A DNA stretch of 52,335 nt from Desulfoferrobacter suflitae. GTDB taxonomy: Bacteria; Desulfobacterota; Syntrophobacteria; Syntrophobacterales; Syntrophobacteraceae. The DNA lies in NCBI RefSeq assembly GCF_022603395.1, contig NZ_JAIBKA010000017.1, positions 1 through 52,335 of the forward strand. The letters are read 5' to 3'. Each line of letters begins with the position of its first letter. The first letter of the stretch is position 1. The position numbers and the translations under genes are program-made. Below the pieces are notes generated by a model that was not told the DNA's origin, did no database searches, and saw only the letters and a list, made by a program, of their open reading frames with translations. Positions 1 through 9,187 of the stretch are shown here, one piece after another.

Positions 1-284
1 CCCCGGCTTTTCTTATTCGCAATCCCCCCCGGCCGGTTTCTCCCGCAAACCTCCACCAACCCGGCGCAACAGCCTCACGCACAACAGACATCCAACCCCT
101 CACGACGACGCTCCGGCCGCCCCTGCCCGGCCCGATCCCAGCCGCCGGATGGTGAGCCATATGACGATCATGCTCTTTCCAAACATCGATCTCTCAATTC
201 AGGTTGGGTTGCCTCACGCGGTTCGCGTGACGAACCCCAGCCTACTTGGAAGCCAGAACCTTTTTTCAAACACTATGCACGCTG
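1..284. other. Leading stretch without a gene
   Basis: I see no convincing coding region here; the open frames lack ribosome binding sites and family resemblance. A short perfect palindrome (CACGCG, 3-nt loop, CGCGTG) lies at 215-229, just beyond the stop of the leftward GTPase gene. It has no T tract, so I do not call it a terminator. Confidence 0.5.
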
Positions 285-1273
285 TCAAAGGTGAATTTCC
301 ACCACATCCCCATCATGTAAAACGTAGTCGCGGTGCACCATTTGTCCATCATGAACCCCTTGGCCCCACACTTTGGCATATTTTAAATGGGCCGCGAAGT
401 CCTTGTGAATTTTGGCTGCAAGATTTTCCAATGTACTTTGTTGAGGGAGAACAAAAGGGACGCCCCGGTCTGAGGATTTGCTGCCGGGTGCCTTGGTATA
501 AATGCGGATGATGTCGGACAGCTCATAGATTTTTCGGGGTAGGGCCGGCAGGTTTCGACCGGTGGAGGCTGAGAGGCCTATGGCCGGCAGGGTGATTTCA
601 GATAATTCCAAAAATACCGCAAAATCTTCTTCATCGTCAGCTGTGTCCATCTTATTGACTACGATTAAGAGTTTCTTAAAGAATGGGGTTTTCGTGAGGC
701 CATCAGGCACGGGGCTGCCCTCGGCATATATCCTCAGTTCCTGCAGAATTGCAAGGGAGTCGTCCAGTTGTTGCAATGTTCCGCAATGGAGATCGACAAC
801 AACCATCAACATGTCTGCGCGCCGCAGCAGATCAATCATCCAGGAATCGACAAAATCTTTGCTGATCGGCGGGGTGTCCACCAGCTGAAACTGAATATTT
901 TCAAAGACCATCATCCCAGGTGTTGGCTTCCATGTAGAATGAGGGAAATCTGCGATTTCCGGCTGAGCATTGGTGAGCGATGCAACCAGTGAAGATTTGC
1001 CCACATTGGGAGCCCCAACCAAAACCACCTGGCCCGCCCCTTCCCTCTCGACTGAATATTCACTCTCGCGCTTGGATGTGCCTTTTTTTGTTGGGATTGA
1101 GCTTTGCATTTAGCGATACGGCGACGCAGGTCGGCTCGCAGCTTGTCTGTGCCCTTGTGCTTGGGCATGATGGTGAGCATTTCTTCGAGTGCATCAAGCT
1201 TTTCTTCCGGGGTCCTTGCTTCCCGGTACCGTTTCTCCGCCTCATAGTAAGGAGGGGGAAGGTTGGCCGGCAT
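285..1273 (-). CDS. DRG/Obg-like GTPase with TGS domain, split by a -1 frameshift
   Basis: The full protein (about 329 aa) is encoded in two frames. The first 64 codons start at ATG 1273 behind an AGGAGA site and give the helical N-terminus (MPANLPPPYYEAEKRYREAR...). The rest, after a -1 shift, holds the G domain: P-loop GAPNVGKSS, G3 DTPP, G4 NKMD, and a C-terminal TGS domain from roughly residue 265. The family is a DRG-like P-loop GTPase whose TGS domain is thought to contact RNA or ribosomes. The frames meet at a run of seven A's (1083-1089, minus strand) that reads A AAA AAG in the upstream frame, a classical -1 slippery heptamer. A programmed frameshift, a miscounted homopolymer and a real inactivating deletion all fit. 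The downstream frame has its own ATG at 1109 but no good ribosome site there. Confidence 0.8.
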
Positions 1274-1645
1274 ATGCTTTTCTCCTGTCAGATTGCATGA
1301 TGTGGCGGTCCAGCTGTATAATCGACCCAGTAGAGTTGCGTTAGTGATTTGCTTCACACGTAATTCTCACTGAGGGGAGTTGTCAGCAGACAGCAAATCC
1401 TTTAAGTAATAGCTCCGGTGTCCGGCGCATCTGTGTCAACGCAGAGGCCTAAATTGAGTTCTTTGTTGAGCAAAACCACGATCATCAATTGGGCAAACGC
1501 CGGAAGCTGGAGGGTCAGCATCACCCGCTCGCCCACTGGATGCCTGCCGCTGTGGCGGTATTGCGGCGGCATGCCAAGGGGGTTATGGGACGGATCGCTA
1601 AGTTTAGGAACCAGTAAAATAATCTATCTAATAAGGAGAAACCCT

Positions 1646-1813
1646 GTGGAATGTCCCCACTGTAACGAACAGCTGAGCATGATTCGAGCCTGAGGTCAGA
1701 TATATTGGCGCTGCCGGGGATGCGGCGCATGCTTCCCGCTTTCCGAGCTCCCTGAACTGCTCACGGATGAACTGGAAGACGTACTTTCTGCTTGCAGGAT
1801 AGATCGACTGTGA
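1646..1813 (+). CDS. Small dual-CxxC selenoprotein (55 aa, in-frame TGA = Sec16)
   Basis: Starts at GTG 1646, 5 nt after AAGGAGAA (1633-1640). After 15 codons an in-frame TGA occurs at 1691-1693; reading through gives 39 more codons to TGA 1811. Both sides are protein-like and share one design: a CPHC motif before the TGA and CRGC followed by GACF after it, then an acidic C-terminus ending RIDRL. This matches what I recall as the 'dual CXXC motif small (seleno)protein' family of Desulfobacterota, probably a zinc-ribbon fold; the function is unknown. A hairpin directly after the TGA fits a bacterial SECIS. Standard gene callers would report only a spurious 91-aa frame ending at the TGA. The gene is convergent with alaS. 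It could instead be a nonsense-mutated zinc-ribbon gene, but the hairpin argues against that. Confidence 0.75.
1708..1728 (+). promoter_or_regulatory. Putative bacterial SECIS hairpin
   Basis: Seven-base-pair stem (GCGCTGC pairing with GCGGCGC, one U-G) closes a 7-nt loop CGGGGAT at 1715-1721. The loop begins 21 nt after the TGA and its second base is G, both within the usual bacterial SECIS rules. It would recruit SelB with Sec-tRNA to the TGA at 1691. Confidence 0.65.
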
Positions 1814-1893
1814 GAGCAATCAATAACTTGGGACGAGCAAGCTTTTCCTGGCCATCATCAGTCAGAGTCGACCGATGGGCAGGGGAAGCTTCG

Positions 1894-4554
1894 TCACTGG
1901 AGCTTTTCCCTCAAGAGTTTTCCAGCCAGACCGAGAGCGTGCTCCAATTTTTCGGGCTGGTTTCCTCCAGCTTGAGCCATGTCCGGGCGGCCCCCTCCAG
2001 AACCTCCCACTGCCCCTGCTATTTCTTTAATTAAATCACCGGCGTGAACGCGCGTTGTTAGGTCAGCGGAGACTCCAACCAGCAAAAACACTTTTCCATC
2101 ATGGGCAGCCCCCAACACGACCACACCGCTAGACACCCTTTCTTTGAATCGATCATTGATTTCTCGCAGTACCTTGGGGTTATCGGCCTCCACTTGAGTC
2201 ACCAGGATCTTTACTCCGTTAACATCTTTGGCGTCTGCAAGCAGGTCCGAAGATCGCTGACTCGTCAGCGAAGCCTTTAACGATTCAAGTTCTTTTTCCA
2301 GGTGTCTCTGGTAGGTGATCAGTTTTTCCACCCGTTCCGCAACATCACCTGGACTGGTTTTCAGAAGAGCGGCCGTCTGGCGCAGGATGTCTTGTTGGGT
2401 CTCCAGGTATTTCAGGGCTTGACGTCCTGCGAGTGCCTCTATTCGCCTGACCCCGGCAGCAATTCCGGTTTCCTGCAGGATCACAAACACTCCGATATCA
2501 CCCGTTCTGTGCGTGTGCGTTCCTCCACAGAGCTCGCGGCTGAAACCGGGAATTTCCACCATTCGAACCCGATCTCCATATTTTTCCTCGAACAGAGCCA
2601 TGGCTCCAGTCCTGAGTGCTTCTTCGAGATCCATCACCCTGACCTGCAGGTCGTCATTTCTGCGGATAGCTTCATTCACCAGCCGCTCGATTTCGCGCAA
2701 TTCATCATTGTTGAGTGCCGTGAAGTGGGTGAAGTCAAATCTCAATCGATCCGGTCCTACCAGGGAGCCTGCTTGTTTTACGTGATCGCCCAAAATCTTG
2801 CGGAGCACGGCGTGCAGGATATGAGTGGCCGTATGGTGGAGCTCGGTGTCTCTTCGCAAGCCGGCATCGACTCTCAGCTGAGCACTCTCTCCAACTCGAA
2901 CTGTTCCCTCCTCCACTTGGCCGATATGAACAATCAGATCGCCGGGTAGCCGCAAAGTATTGGTGACGGCAATTCTGCCGGAATCCGTTAGGATTTCACC
3001 TCGATCGCCCACCTGCCCTCCCGCTTCTCCATAAAACGGTGTACGTTCGGTGATTATTTCCACAACATTTCCACTCTTGGCCTCTTGCAGACTCTCCCCT
3101 TCCTGAATGATGGCAACAATTGGCGCATGGGCTTGCAGGGTTTCGTATCCCAAAAATTCAGTCGAAACACCTCTTGCCGAAAGTTGCCGATGAGCTTCCG
3201 AGATCTCTCGTTCACCGCTGCCTTTCCAATGCAACCGGGACTGCTCTCTTTGTTTTTCCATGAGCCGTTCGAAGCCGGCCTCATCGGCCTGGAAAGAAAG
3301 CCCTCGCGCCAGGTCGGTCACAATGTCTATGGGGAAGCCGTAGGTGTCATAGAGCTTAAAAATCAGTTCGCCGGGGATGATGGAAGCCTTTTCATCCTGC
3401 AGCCTTCTGATTTCGCTCTGCAGAAGACGCAATCCGTGGTCCAGAGTCTCGTTGAAACGTTCTTCCTCGGCCACAATCACGCGGGAGATGTAATTCTTGT
3501 TTTCCAGGAGCTCCGGATAAGCATCGTGCATCGATTGCATCACGGCAACGGCCGTATCATGTAAAAATGGCTCATCCAGTCCGAGGAATCTGCCATGCCG
3601 GAGTGCTCTTCGGATGACCCGCCGCAGCACATAACCTCTTCCTTCGTTGCTGGGCAGAATTCCATCGCCTATGAGAAAGGAGGCCGCCCGGCTATGATCC
3701 GCGATAACCTTGACCGAGACGTCTTTTTCACCGTCGGTTCCATAATGGTAGCCGGTGAGTTCAGCGATCCGTGACATCATCGGGGCAAACAGGTCCGTAT
3801 CGTAATTTGACGGAACTTTTTGGATAACGGCAGCAATTCGTTCCAAACCCATGCCGGTATCAATGCTGGGCTTGGGAAGCTTTTCAAGAGTTCCGTCATC
3901 CCTGCGGTTGAATTGCATGAACACAAGGTTCCAGAGCTCCAGATAGCGGTCACAATCACAACCGGGTCGGCAATCCGCCGCTCCGCAGCCGACCCCTGCG
4001 CCCTGATCGATAATGATTTCTGAACATGGACCACAGGGTCCGGTATCGCCCATTGCCCAGAAATTGTCTTTGGTCGGAAACGTCAGGATGCGCTCTTGCG
4101 GCAGGTATTTGGCCCAATACTTCCTGGCCTCTTCGTCCGGGCCCAGATTCATTTGCCCATCGCCCTCATGAATGGTTGCATACAGCTTGTCCTTTGGAAG
4201 TCCCATTTCCTCAGTTAGAAAAACCCAGGCGAATTCCACCGCATGTTCTTTAAAATAGTCGCCAAACGAGAAATTCCCAAGCATTTCAAAAAAGGTATGA
4301 TGTCTGGCGGTGCGCCCAACGTTTTCCAGGTCATTGTGCTTGCCGCCGGCCCGCATGCATTTTTGACTGGTGGTCGCTCGCGAGTATGGCCGCCGGTCTT
4401 CTCCCAGAAAGCACCTTTTAAACTGAACCATGCCCGCATTGGTAAAAAGCAAGGTCGGATCGTCGTGAGGAATGAGCGACGAGCTCTTGACTATAGAGTG
4501 GTCTCTTTGTCGAAAAAATTCCAGAAATGCCTTCCGAATTTCGCTGGCTTTCAT
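1894..4554 (-). CDS. alaS: Alanine--tRNA ligase
   Basis: An 886-aa protein of normal length that charges tRNA-Ala in the cytoplasm. The N-terminus (MKASEIRKAFLEFFRQRDH) and class II motifs (LLFTNAGMVQFK, RAGGKHNDLENVG, TFFEMLGNFSFGDYF) are intact. The editing domain shows the zinc ligands HHTATH (about residue 571) and CGGTH (about 674), and the C-Ala tail carries a conserved GGRPDMAQAGG. An AAGGAGA site precedes ATG 4554. It lies 36 bp downstream of recA on the same strand; the two are probably co-transcribed, a common arrangement in this phylum. Confidence 0.98.
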   Translation of the reverse strand: MKASEIRKAFLEFFRQRDHSIVKSSSLIPHDDPTLLFTNAGMVQFKRCFLGEDRRPYSRATTSQKCMRAGGKHNDLENVGRTARHHTFFEMLGNFSFGDYFKEHAVEFAWVFLTEEMGLPKDKLYATIHEGDGQMNLGPDEEARKYWAKYLPQERILTFPTKDNFWAMGDTGPCGPCSEIIIDQGAGVGCGAADCRPGCDCDRYLELWNLVFMQFNRRDDGTLEKLPKPSIDTGMGLERIAAVIQKVPSNYDTDLFAPMMSRIAELTGYHYGTDGEKDVSVKVIADHSRAASFLIGDGILPSNEGRGYVLRRVIRRALRHGRFLGLDEPFLHDTAVAVMQSMHDAYPELLENKNYISRVIVAEEERFNETLDHGLRLLQSEIRRLQDEKASIIPGELIFKLYDTYGFPIDIVTDLARGLSFQADEAGFERLMEKQREQSRLHWKGSGEREISEAHRQLSARGVSTEFLGYETLQAHAPIVAIIQEGESLQEAKSGNVVEIITERTPFYGEAGGQVGDRGEILTDSGRIAVTNTLRLPGDLIVHIGQVEEGTVRVGESAQLRVDAGLRRDTELHHTATHILHAVLRKILGDHVKQAGSLVGPDRLRFDFTHFTALNNDELREIERLVNEAIRRNDDLQVRVMDLEEALRTGAMALFEEKYGDRVRMVEIPGFSRELCGGTHTHRTGDIGVFVILQETGIAAGVRRIEALAGRQALKYLETQQDILRQTAALLKTSPGDVAERVEKLITYQRHLEKELESLKASLTSQRSSDLLADAKDVNGVKILVTQVEADNPKVLREINDRFKERVSSGVVVLGAAHDGKVFLLVGVSADLTTRVHAGDLIKEIAGAVGGSGGGRPDMAQAGGNQPEKLEHALGLAGKLLREKLQ

Positions 4555-4590
4555 GAAGGGAGTCTCCTTGTTGGGTCTGCAACGCTCTGC

Positions 4591-5625
4591 CTACTCTGCA
4601 GTTACTGCTTCTGCCGCATTTTCGAGTATACTCGGGTCGTGAATTTGGCGTACTTTCTCTTCGATCTCCGCAAGCAGCTCGGGATGGTCGCGCAGGAAGT
4701 TCTTTACGTTTTCGCGACCCTGCCCCAGCCTCTCACCGTTATAGGAATACCAGGTTCCCGCCTTATCGATGACGTTTGCCAACACTGCAAGATCCAGCAC
4801 ATCGCCTTCGCGGGAAATCCCGCGACCGTATATGATGTCAAATTCGACTTCCTTAAAAGGCGGTGCAATCTTGTTCTTGACGATTTTGACGCGGGTGCGA
4901 TTGCCTATGATATCCTGACCTTCCTTGATGGGTCCGATTCTTCGAATGTCCAGTCGCATAGTCGCGTAAAATTTTAGCGCATTGCCCCCGGTGGTGGTTT
5001 CCGGCGATCCGTATAACGTACCGATCTTCATTCGGATCTGATTGATGAAGATGACGCATGTCTTGGATTTGCTGATAGCTGAAACCAGCTTACGCAACGC
5101 CTGGCTCATCAGTCTCGCCTGGAGACCGACATGGGGATCTCCCATCTCTCCTTCGATTTCTGCCTTGGGGACCAAGGCTGCCACCGAGTCGATCACGATC
5201 ACATCTATGGCATTACTGCGCACCAAAATTTCCGCGATTTCAAGTGCTTGTTCGCCATAATCGGGCTGACTGACCAGTAAATCTTCTACTTTGACGCCCA
5301 GTTTGCGCGCATAGTGAATATCCAGGGCATGCTCGGCATCGATGAAGCTGGCCAGACCTCCCAGCTTCTGCGCTTGTGCGAGAATGTGCAAGGCGAGAGT
5401 GGTTTTTCCCGAGGATTCCGGCCCGAAAATTTCGACAATGCGACCACGTGCCACGCCTCCGATTCCCAGTGCCAAATCGAGTGACAGGCAGCCGGTCGAA
5501 ATGACTGGCACCTTAGCATCTTGGGAGCCCTCACCCAAACGCATTATGGAACCTTTTCCACAAAGGCGTTCAATCTGTGACATGGCCATATCAATGGCCC
5601 TTTGGCGATCATCTGTTGACCCCAT
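4591..5625 (-). CDS. recA: Recombinase RecA
   Basis: A 344-aa DNA strand-exchange ATPase and LexA co-protease. Walker A GPESSGKT is at about residues 68-75, Walker [11 protein letters not shown] at about 140, and the L2 region ([16 protein letters not shown]) is present. I chose ATG 5625 because AGGAGG sits 9 nt upstream; an upstream in-frame ATG (5649) would add only eight residues and has no such site. alaS follows in the same direction. No recX is visible next to it. I did not find a convincing LexA box upstream. Confidence 0.97.
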   Translation of the reverse strand: MGSTDDRQRAIDMAMSQIERLCGKGSIMRLGEGSQDAKVPVISTGCLSLDLALGIGGVARGRIVEIFGPESSGKTTLALHILAQAQKLGGLASFIDAEHALDIHYARKLGVKVEDLLVSQPDYGEQALEIAEILVRSNAIDVIVIDSVAALVPKAEIEGEMGDPHVGLQARLMSQALRKLVSAISKSKTCVIFINQIRMKIGTLYGSPETTTGGNALKFYATMRLDIRRIGPIKEGQDIIGNRTRVKIVKNKIAPPFKEVEFDIIYGRGISREGDVLDLAVLANVIDKAGTWYSYNGERLGQGRENVKNFLRDHPELLAEIEEKVRQIHDPSILENAAEAVTAE

Positions 5626-6053
5626 GAATCGGGTCCTCCTCTGTTGCAAAAAGTGGTCTTACTTTTTGACGCTTCATGTACTCTGCCCGAAATTAGGCAA
5701 TCCCTGCCGCACGGATGAGCAAGCGCCATTCGGCCAAAAGACCCAATCCAGGTGGCAGGAAGAACCCTCTGGATGCGCGTCGCCCTGGCGGTATTTCCTC
5801 GGCATAATGCTCACTTATAAACCGAATCGCTCAATTCAGGTATTCACGAACCGACGATAGGACTGTAAATAGGTTTATACAATACAAGTTCAGTGAGGTC
5901 AAAAGCTTACCCGCTAACGTCCTTCCGGCGCAATTCCGTCATGTCCACGGGGGGTTGGAAACTCCCCAAAACTCAGCATTCCGGCGTTCGCCTTAATCAT
6001 GTACTAACGAAGTTTGATGCATTTTGCGATCGTTACCAGAGGATTCACAGGTT
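5626..6053. other. Intergenic region upstream of recA
   Basis: About 430 bp with no supportable gene. It should contain the recA promoter (leftward) and the 3' end of the helicase transcript. An AT-rich stretch near 5866-5885 could be promoter DNA, and a GGGG...CCCC inverted repeat lies near 5949-5967, but neither is decisive. Confidence 0.4.
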
Positions 6054-6305
6054 TTATTTCTGCGCCTGGTGTTTGCGGTGGGCCAGCACGAGCCTGATTT
6101 CGCCATAGGAATAGCCGTCTCCCAGGGCGTGCTTGATTTGGCTGAGAGAATTGGCGGTACCCAACTGCTTTTCGATGACGCGTTGCTTTTCGGCGGTCAA
6201 CACTTTGCTGATATCCAATTGACCCCTTTCCACAAAAAAACACAGATGCCCTTCGATGGTGGATAGGGCCAGGCCCCTTTCCTGTGCGATGTGATCGATC
6301 GTCAT
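6054..6305 (-). CDS. Detached C-terminal helix-turn-helix domain of the helicase
   Basis: An 83-codon frame with the pattern of the HTH_40 domain that closes many bacterial RecQ/Pif1-like helicases (DHIAQERGLALSTIEGHL, then a helical tail). Its ATG overlaps the stop of the helicase frame (ATGA). Reading this frame upstream of the ATG gives VSDSKQISFDLFNKG, the normal lead-in to this domain, so the domain was once continuous with the helicase and a -1 shift near 6340-6400 separated them. Translational coupling through the ATGA could still make a separate small protein. Confidence 0.6.
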   Translation of the reverse strand: MTIDHIAQERGLALSTIEGHLCFFVERGQLDISKVLTAEKQRVIEKQLGTANSLSQIKHALGDGYSYGEIRLVLAHRKHQAQK

Positions 6306-8638
6306 GCCTTTGTTGAACAGGTCGAAGCTGATTTGTTTGCTGTCCGAAACCGCTGGATTTTGTCTGTCCGCGAATCTTGCTTCGATCCCGACCCGGGCGT
6401 TGCCGGGGTCACCCGCTGGATGCCGTGTTTATTGCGGTAGGCCGCCGTCAGCGAAATCAGTTCCTGGCCGTACTTGGCGATGGTTTTTTTCCCGATCCCC
6501 TTGATTGCTCCGAGGTCGGCTGTGTTGTTGGGCAAAAAATCTGCGATTTGAATCAGTACCCGTTGATGCACTATGTGAAAGGGAGCGACCCCTTCCTCTC
6601 TCGCCTTGCGCGTTCGCCAGTTCTTGAGGTCTTGGAAAAGCTCGGGATGCTCGATGCCTTTCGCAGTATAGTCCTGAGAAGTCCGACGTTTGCTTGGCTT
6701 ACCAGCCATGACATCCATTGCGGCAGTGGCTACGGCGCGCAGATAACCTGCCGGAGAAAAACCGTTCTCACAGGCTCTTATGCCCGCCAACTTGACAGCA
6801 ATTTCGTTTTGTAGATCCTCTATGGCATTCTTCACTTTCCTGAGGAGTTCGCGGTTGTCCGTTTCCACGGGTAGGTTTCCCGCCAAGTCTTCGAACAGCA
6901 GTTTAAACTGCTCCTGAAACCAGGCCGAAGCCTTGACGATCCGTTCCAATACGTAGGCATCCGTTTCCGGCAGGGTGCCTTCAGGAAAACTGGCGTGCAG
7001 CTGGCGTTTGAATTTTTCACCCACAGCCAGGATTGTCTGTTCGCAAGTCTGCCGCAATCGGGCGATATCGACGGGACCGCCCATGCGGACCACACGGGTA
7101 TGACTCAGCAATAGTCCGGTCAGTCGGTTGAGACGGCTTTGCAGCCGCTCAAAATCAAAACAATCTAATAACAACCGCTGCTGATAATTTATTTTGGCCG
7201 CCGACAAACAACTTTCGGATGGTGGGTTTTGACCGGTTTGGGAATCAAAGTGGAGGATGGCTTCATCGGTTTGCACGCCATGGGTTGGGACAGGGGTGGT
7301 CAGCACCAGGCCGTCAAGAGTGCGGCAGCGGCTCAAAGCCACATACACCTGGCCGTGGGCGAAGGCGGCCTGGACGTCGATTACGGCCTTGTCGAAGGTC
7401 AGTCCCTGACTCTTGTGAATGGTAATGGCCCACGCCAGCTTGAGTGGATACTGTTTGAATGTGCCGATGACCTCTTCTTCAATCGCCTTACTTTCGGGAT
7501 TCACGGCATATTTGATATTTTTCCATTCTACCGGTTCAACCTCGATGTCATCATTATCTTCCGGGCATACGACAAGGATTGTTGATCCTGAGATCTTCTT
7601 TATTCTGCCTATTTTCCCGTTGAAATAGCGTTTTCTGATGGAAAGATCGTTGCGCAGAAACATCACCTGCGCACCCTCCTTGAGCCGCAGGGTGGCTGGG
7701 GCTGGATAGTTATATTCGGGGAAATCGCCCGCAATCTCCGCGTTGAAACACCTCTCTGTTTTCTGCAAGGCGCGCAGCCGGCTGCGGTTGATGCCGTCGG
7801 CCGTGGCGTTGTGGGTAGTCAGGGTGATGTAGCCCTGATCTTCCTTCGGCATAAAGTTGGGAATGTACCGCCGGTTCAGGTCAGCGACGGCGGATCTATC
7901 CAGGCGGTTTTCGCGCACGCAATTCAGGACTCGGATGAAGCCCTCGTCCGTCTGCCGATAAACATGCTTCAGTTCAATGGTGATCAGCTCTACCCGGGAG
8001 AGGGCATGACTGCTGAAAAAATAGGGTGATTCATAATATCGCGCCAGCAGTTGCCACTCTTGCCGCGCGGCCACCGGGGAAAGTTGATGCAGGTCTCCGA
8101 TCATCAGCAGCTGCAGCCCCCCGAAAGGCCGGTTGTCGCGGCGCTGACGCCGCAAGACGGCATCCACTGCATCAAGCACGTCGGCCCGCACCATGCTCAC
8201 TTCGTCAATCATCAGCAAATCGAGTCCCTGAATAATGCGCTTTTTTTCCTTACTGAAGCGGTGCAGACGTCCTCGATTGGCCTCGTGTTCTTCACTGCCG
8301 GGGATGAAGGGGCCGAAGGGCAGTTGGAAAAAAGAATGGAGTGTTACGCCGCCGGCGTTGATGGCTGCTACCCCGGTTGGGGCGGTCACGATCAAAGCCT
8401 TAGCGCAGCTCTTTTTGATGCTGTGCAAAAAGGTGGTCTTTCCGGTTCCCGCCTTGCCGGTCAAAAAAATGTGGCAGTCGGTATGATGAACATAGTCGTT
8501 GGCGAGTCGCAATTCATGGTTCATGGTATCACTGGTGCATCTTCCTTGCCCGCTGCCCCTGTCAGCGAGGGCGGTTATGGCGCACGTCAGTCCGAAACCT
8601 GCTATGCTGATTGAATCACTCTGATAATTCTTTAACAT
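6302..8638 (-). CDS. Pif1/RecD-like AAA helicase with C-terminal HRDC-like domain
   Basis: A 778-aa superfamily 1 helicase. Walker A (GKAGTGKTT), GVAAINAGGVTLHSFF, Walker B (LLMIDEVSMV), a UvrD-like C-terminal motif (AWAITIHKSQGLTFDKAVID, VALSRCRTLDGLVL) and an HRDC-like region (about residues 680-740) appear in order. It is expected to unwind DNA 5'->3' and may act on G-quadruplex or stalled-fork DNA. ATG 8524 (MNHELRLANDYV) matches the usual family start better than the upstream ATG 8638, but neither has a strong ribosome site. The last ~25 codons run into an aberrant frame, leaving the HTH domain in the next frame. Confidence 0.85.
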   Translation of the reverse strand: MLKNYQSDSISIAGFGLTCAITALADRGSGQGRCTSDTMNHELRLANDYVHHTDCHIFLTGKAGTGKTTFLHSIKKSCAKALIVTAPTGVAAINAGGVTLHSFFQLPFGPFIPGSEEHEANRGRLHRFSKEKKRIIQGLDLLMIDEVSMVRADVLDAVDAVLRRQRRDNRPFGGLQLLMIGDLHQLSPVAARQEWQLLARYYESPYFFSSHALSRVELITIELKHVYRQTDEGFIRVLNCVRENRLDRSAVADLNRRYIPNFMPKEDQGYITLTTHNATADGINRSRLRALQKTERCFNAEIAGDFPEYNYPAPATLRLKEGAQVMFLRNDLSIRKRYFNGKIGRIKKISGSTILVVCPEDNDDIEVEPVEWKNIKYAVNPESKAIEEEVIGTFKQYPLKLAWAITIHKSQGLTFDKAVIDVQAAFAHGQVYVALSRCRTLDGLVLTTPVPTHGVQTDEAILHFDSQTGQNPPSESCLSAAKINYQQRLLLDCFDFERLQSRLNRLTGLLLSHTRVVRMGGPVDIARLRQTCEQTILAVGEKFKRQLHASFPEGTLPETDAYVLERIVKASAWFQEQFKLLFEDLAGNLPVETDNRELLRKVKNAIEDLQNEIAVKLAGIRACENGFSPAGYLRAVATAAMDVMAGKPSKRRTSQDYTAKGIEHPELFQDLKNWRTRKAREEGVAPFHIVHQRVLIQIADFLPNNTADLGAIKGIGKKTIAKYGQELISLTAAYRNKHGIQRVTPATPGSGSKQDSRTDKIQRFRTANKSASTCSTKA

Positions 8639-8854
8639 TCACATTAACTCATTCTACTGTGTTTTCCTACGTTTTTTCAATTGCTGAACGGTCCCCAAAA
8701 TGGCCCTTCCATGCGACTCAATTCTCGGGCAAGCTCTGAGACGAACACAGATAGGAGCCAATTGCTGGGACTTGCATAGACGTGCTTCGGCGAATGCCAT
8801 TGCTGTAATGAACCCAAAAAGGTGAGCCCCATGCTGACTCCGGGGACTTCGGCT

Positions 8855-8883
8855 TTGGATCATGAGAAGCTTTTTGCTACAAT
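8855..8883 (+). promoter_or_regulatory. Sigma-70-type promoter before a short ORF
   Basis: TTGGAT, a 17-bp spacer, then TACAAT. It lies 37 bp upstream of a short reading frame with a GGAAGGAGA ribosome site, which supports a real transcription start. Confidence 0.5.
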
Positions 8884-8919
8884 GAGCGCCGGTGAAAATC
8901 GGCGGAAGGAGATGTTTTG

Positions 8920-8979
8920 ATGGAAGAAGCGGAGAATGAGTATGGTGATCTCACATGGTGCTTGGCAATAAATAAATAA
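8920..8979 (+). CDS. 19-codon ORF, probable 5' remnant of a truncated gene
   Basis: ATG 8920 follows GGAAGGAGA at about 8 nt and a good promoter. The peptide (MEEAENEYGDLTWCLAINK) stops three bases before the terminator and tRNA fragment. It is either a tiny genuine gene or the start of a gene cut off by rearrangement at the tRNA site. The function is unknown. Confidence 0.35.
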   Translation: MEEAENEYGDLTWCLAINK

Positions 8980-8981
8980 AA

Positions 8982-9011
8982 AAGGGGCTTGCCGATTTCA
9001 GCAAACCCCTT
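8982..9011 (-). terminator. Rho-independent terminator of the tRNA locus
   Basis: Eleven-base-pair stem (AAGGGGTTTGC with GCAAGCCCCTT, one wobble), 8-nt loop, then a T-rich tail on the minus strand. It lies directly after the CCA end of the tRNA fragment. Confidence 0.75.
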
Positions 9012-9019
9012 GCCTTTTC

Positions 9020-9064
9020 TGGTGCGCCCAGGAGGATTCGAACCTCCGACCTACGGATTCGTAG
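9020..9064 (-). tRNA. 3' half of tRNA-Arg(ACG), partial (attachment-site remnant)
   Basis: Read on the minus strand the sequence gives the anticodon loop CTACGAA (U33, ACG, A37), the 3' anticodon strand, a five-nucleotide variable loop, a perfect T arm (GGAGG TTCGAAT CCTCC), the 3' acceptor strand and CCA. The 5' half is missing: beyond the anticodon loop the sequence no longer pairs. This is what remains of a tRNA gene when an element integrates within it. The intact tRNA should lie at the far end of the element, outside this window. Confidence 0.75.
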
Positions 9065-9187
9065 TAGGTGCGTCACCAAAAGCAGTAGGGAAGGAAAAGT
9101 AGGAAATAGTAACATTTGTTTAAGTAAATCAAGCAATTATTAGCTTCGCCACTTTCGCTGATTTTCACTATTTATACCCTGTCCTAC

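Noticed and set aside
1418-1693. 91-aa open frame ending at the selenoprotein TGA
   Set aside because: Only its last 15 codons are supported by a ribosome site and by family motifs; the upstream part has no start signal or protein-like pattern.
5820-5860. Possible LexA box upstream of recA (GGTTCGTGAATACC on the minus strand)
   Set aside because: Only weakly symmetrical, and I cannot match it to a known deltaproteobacterial SOS box with confidence.
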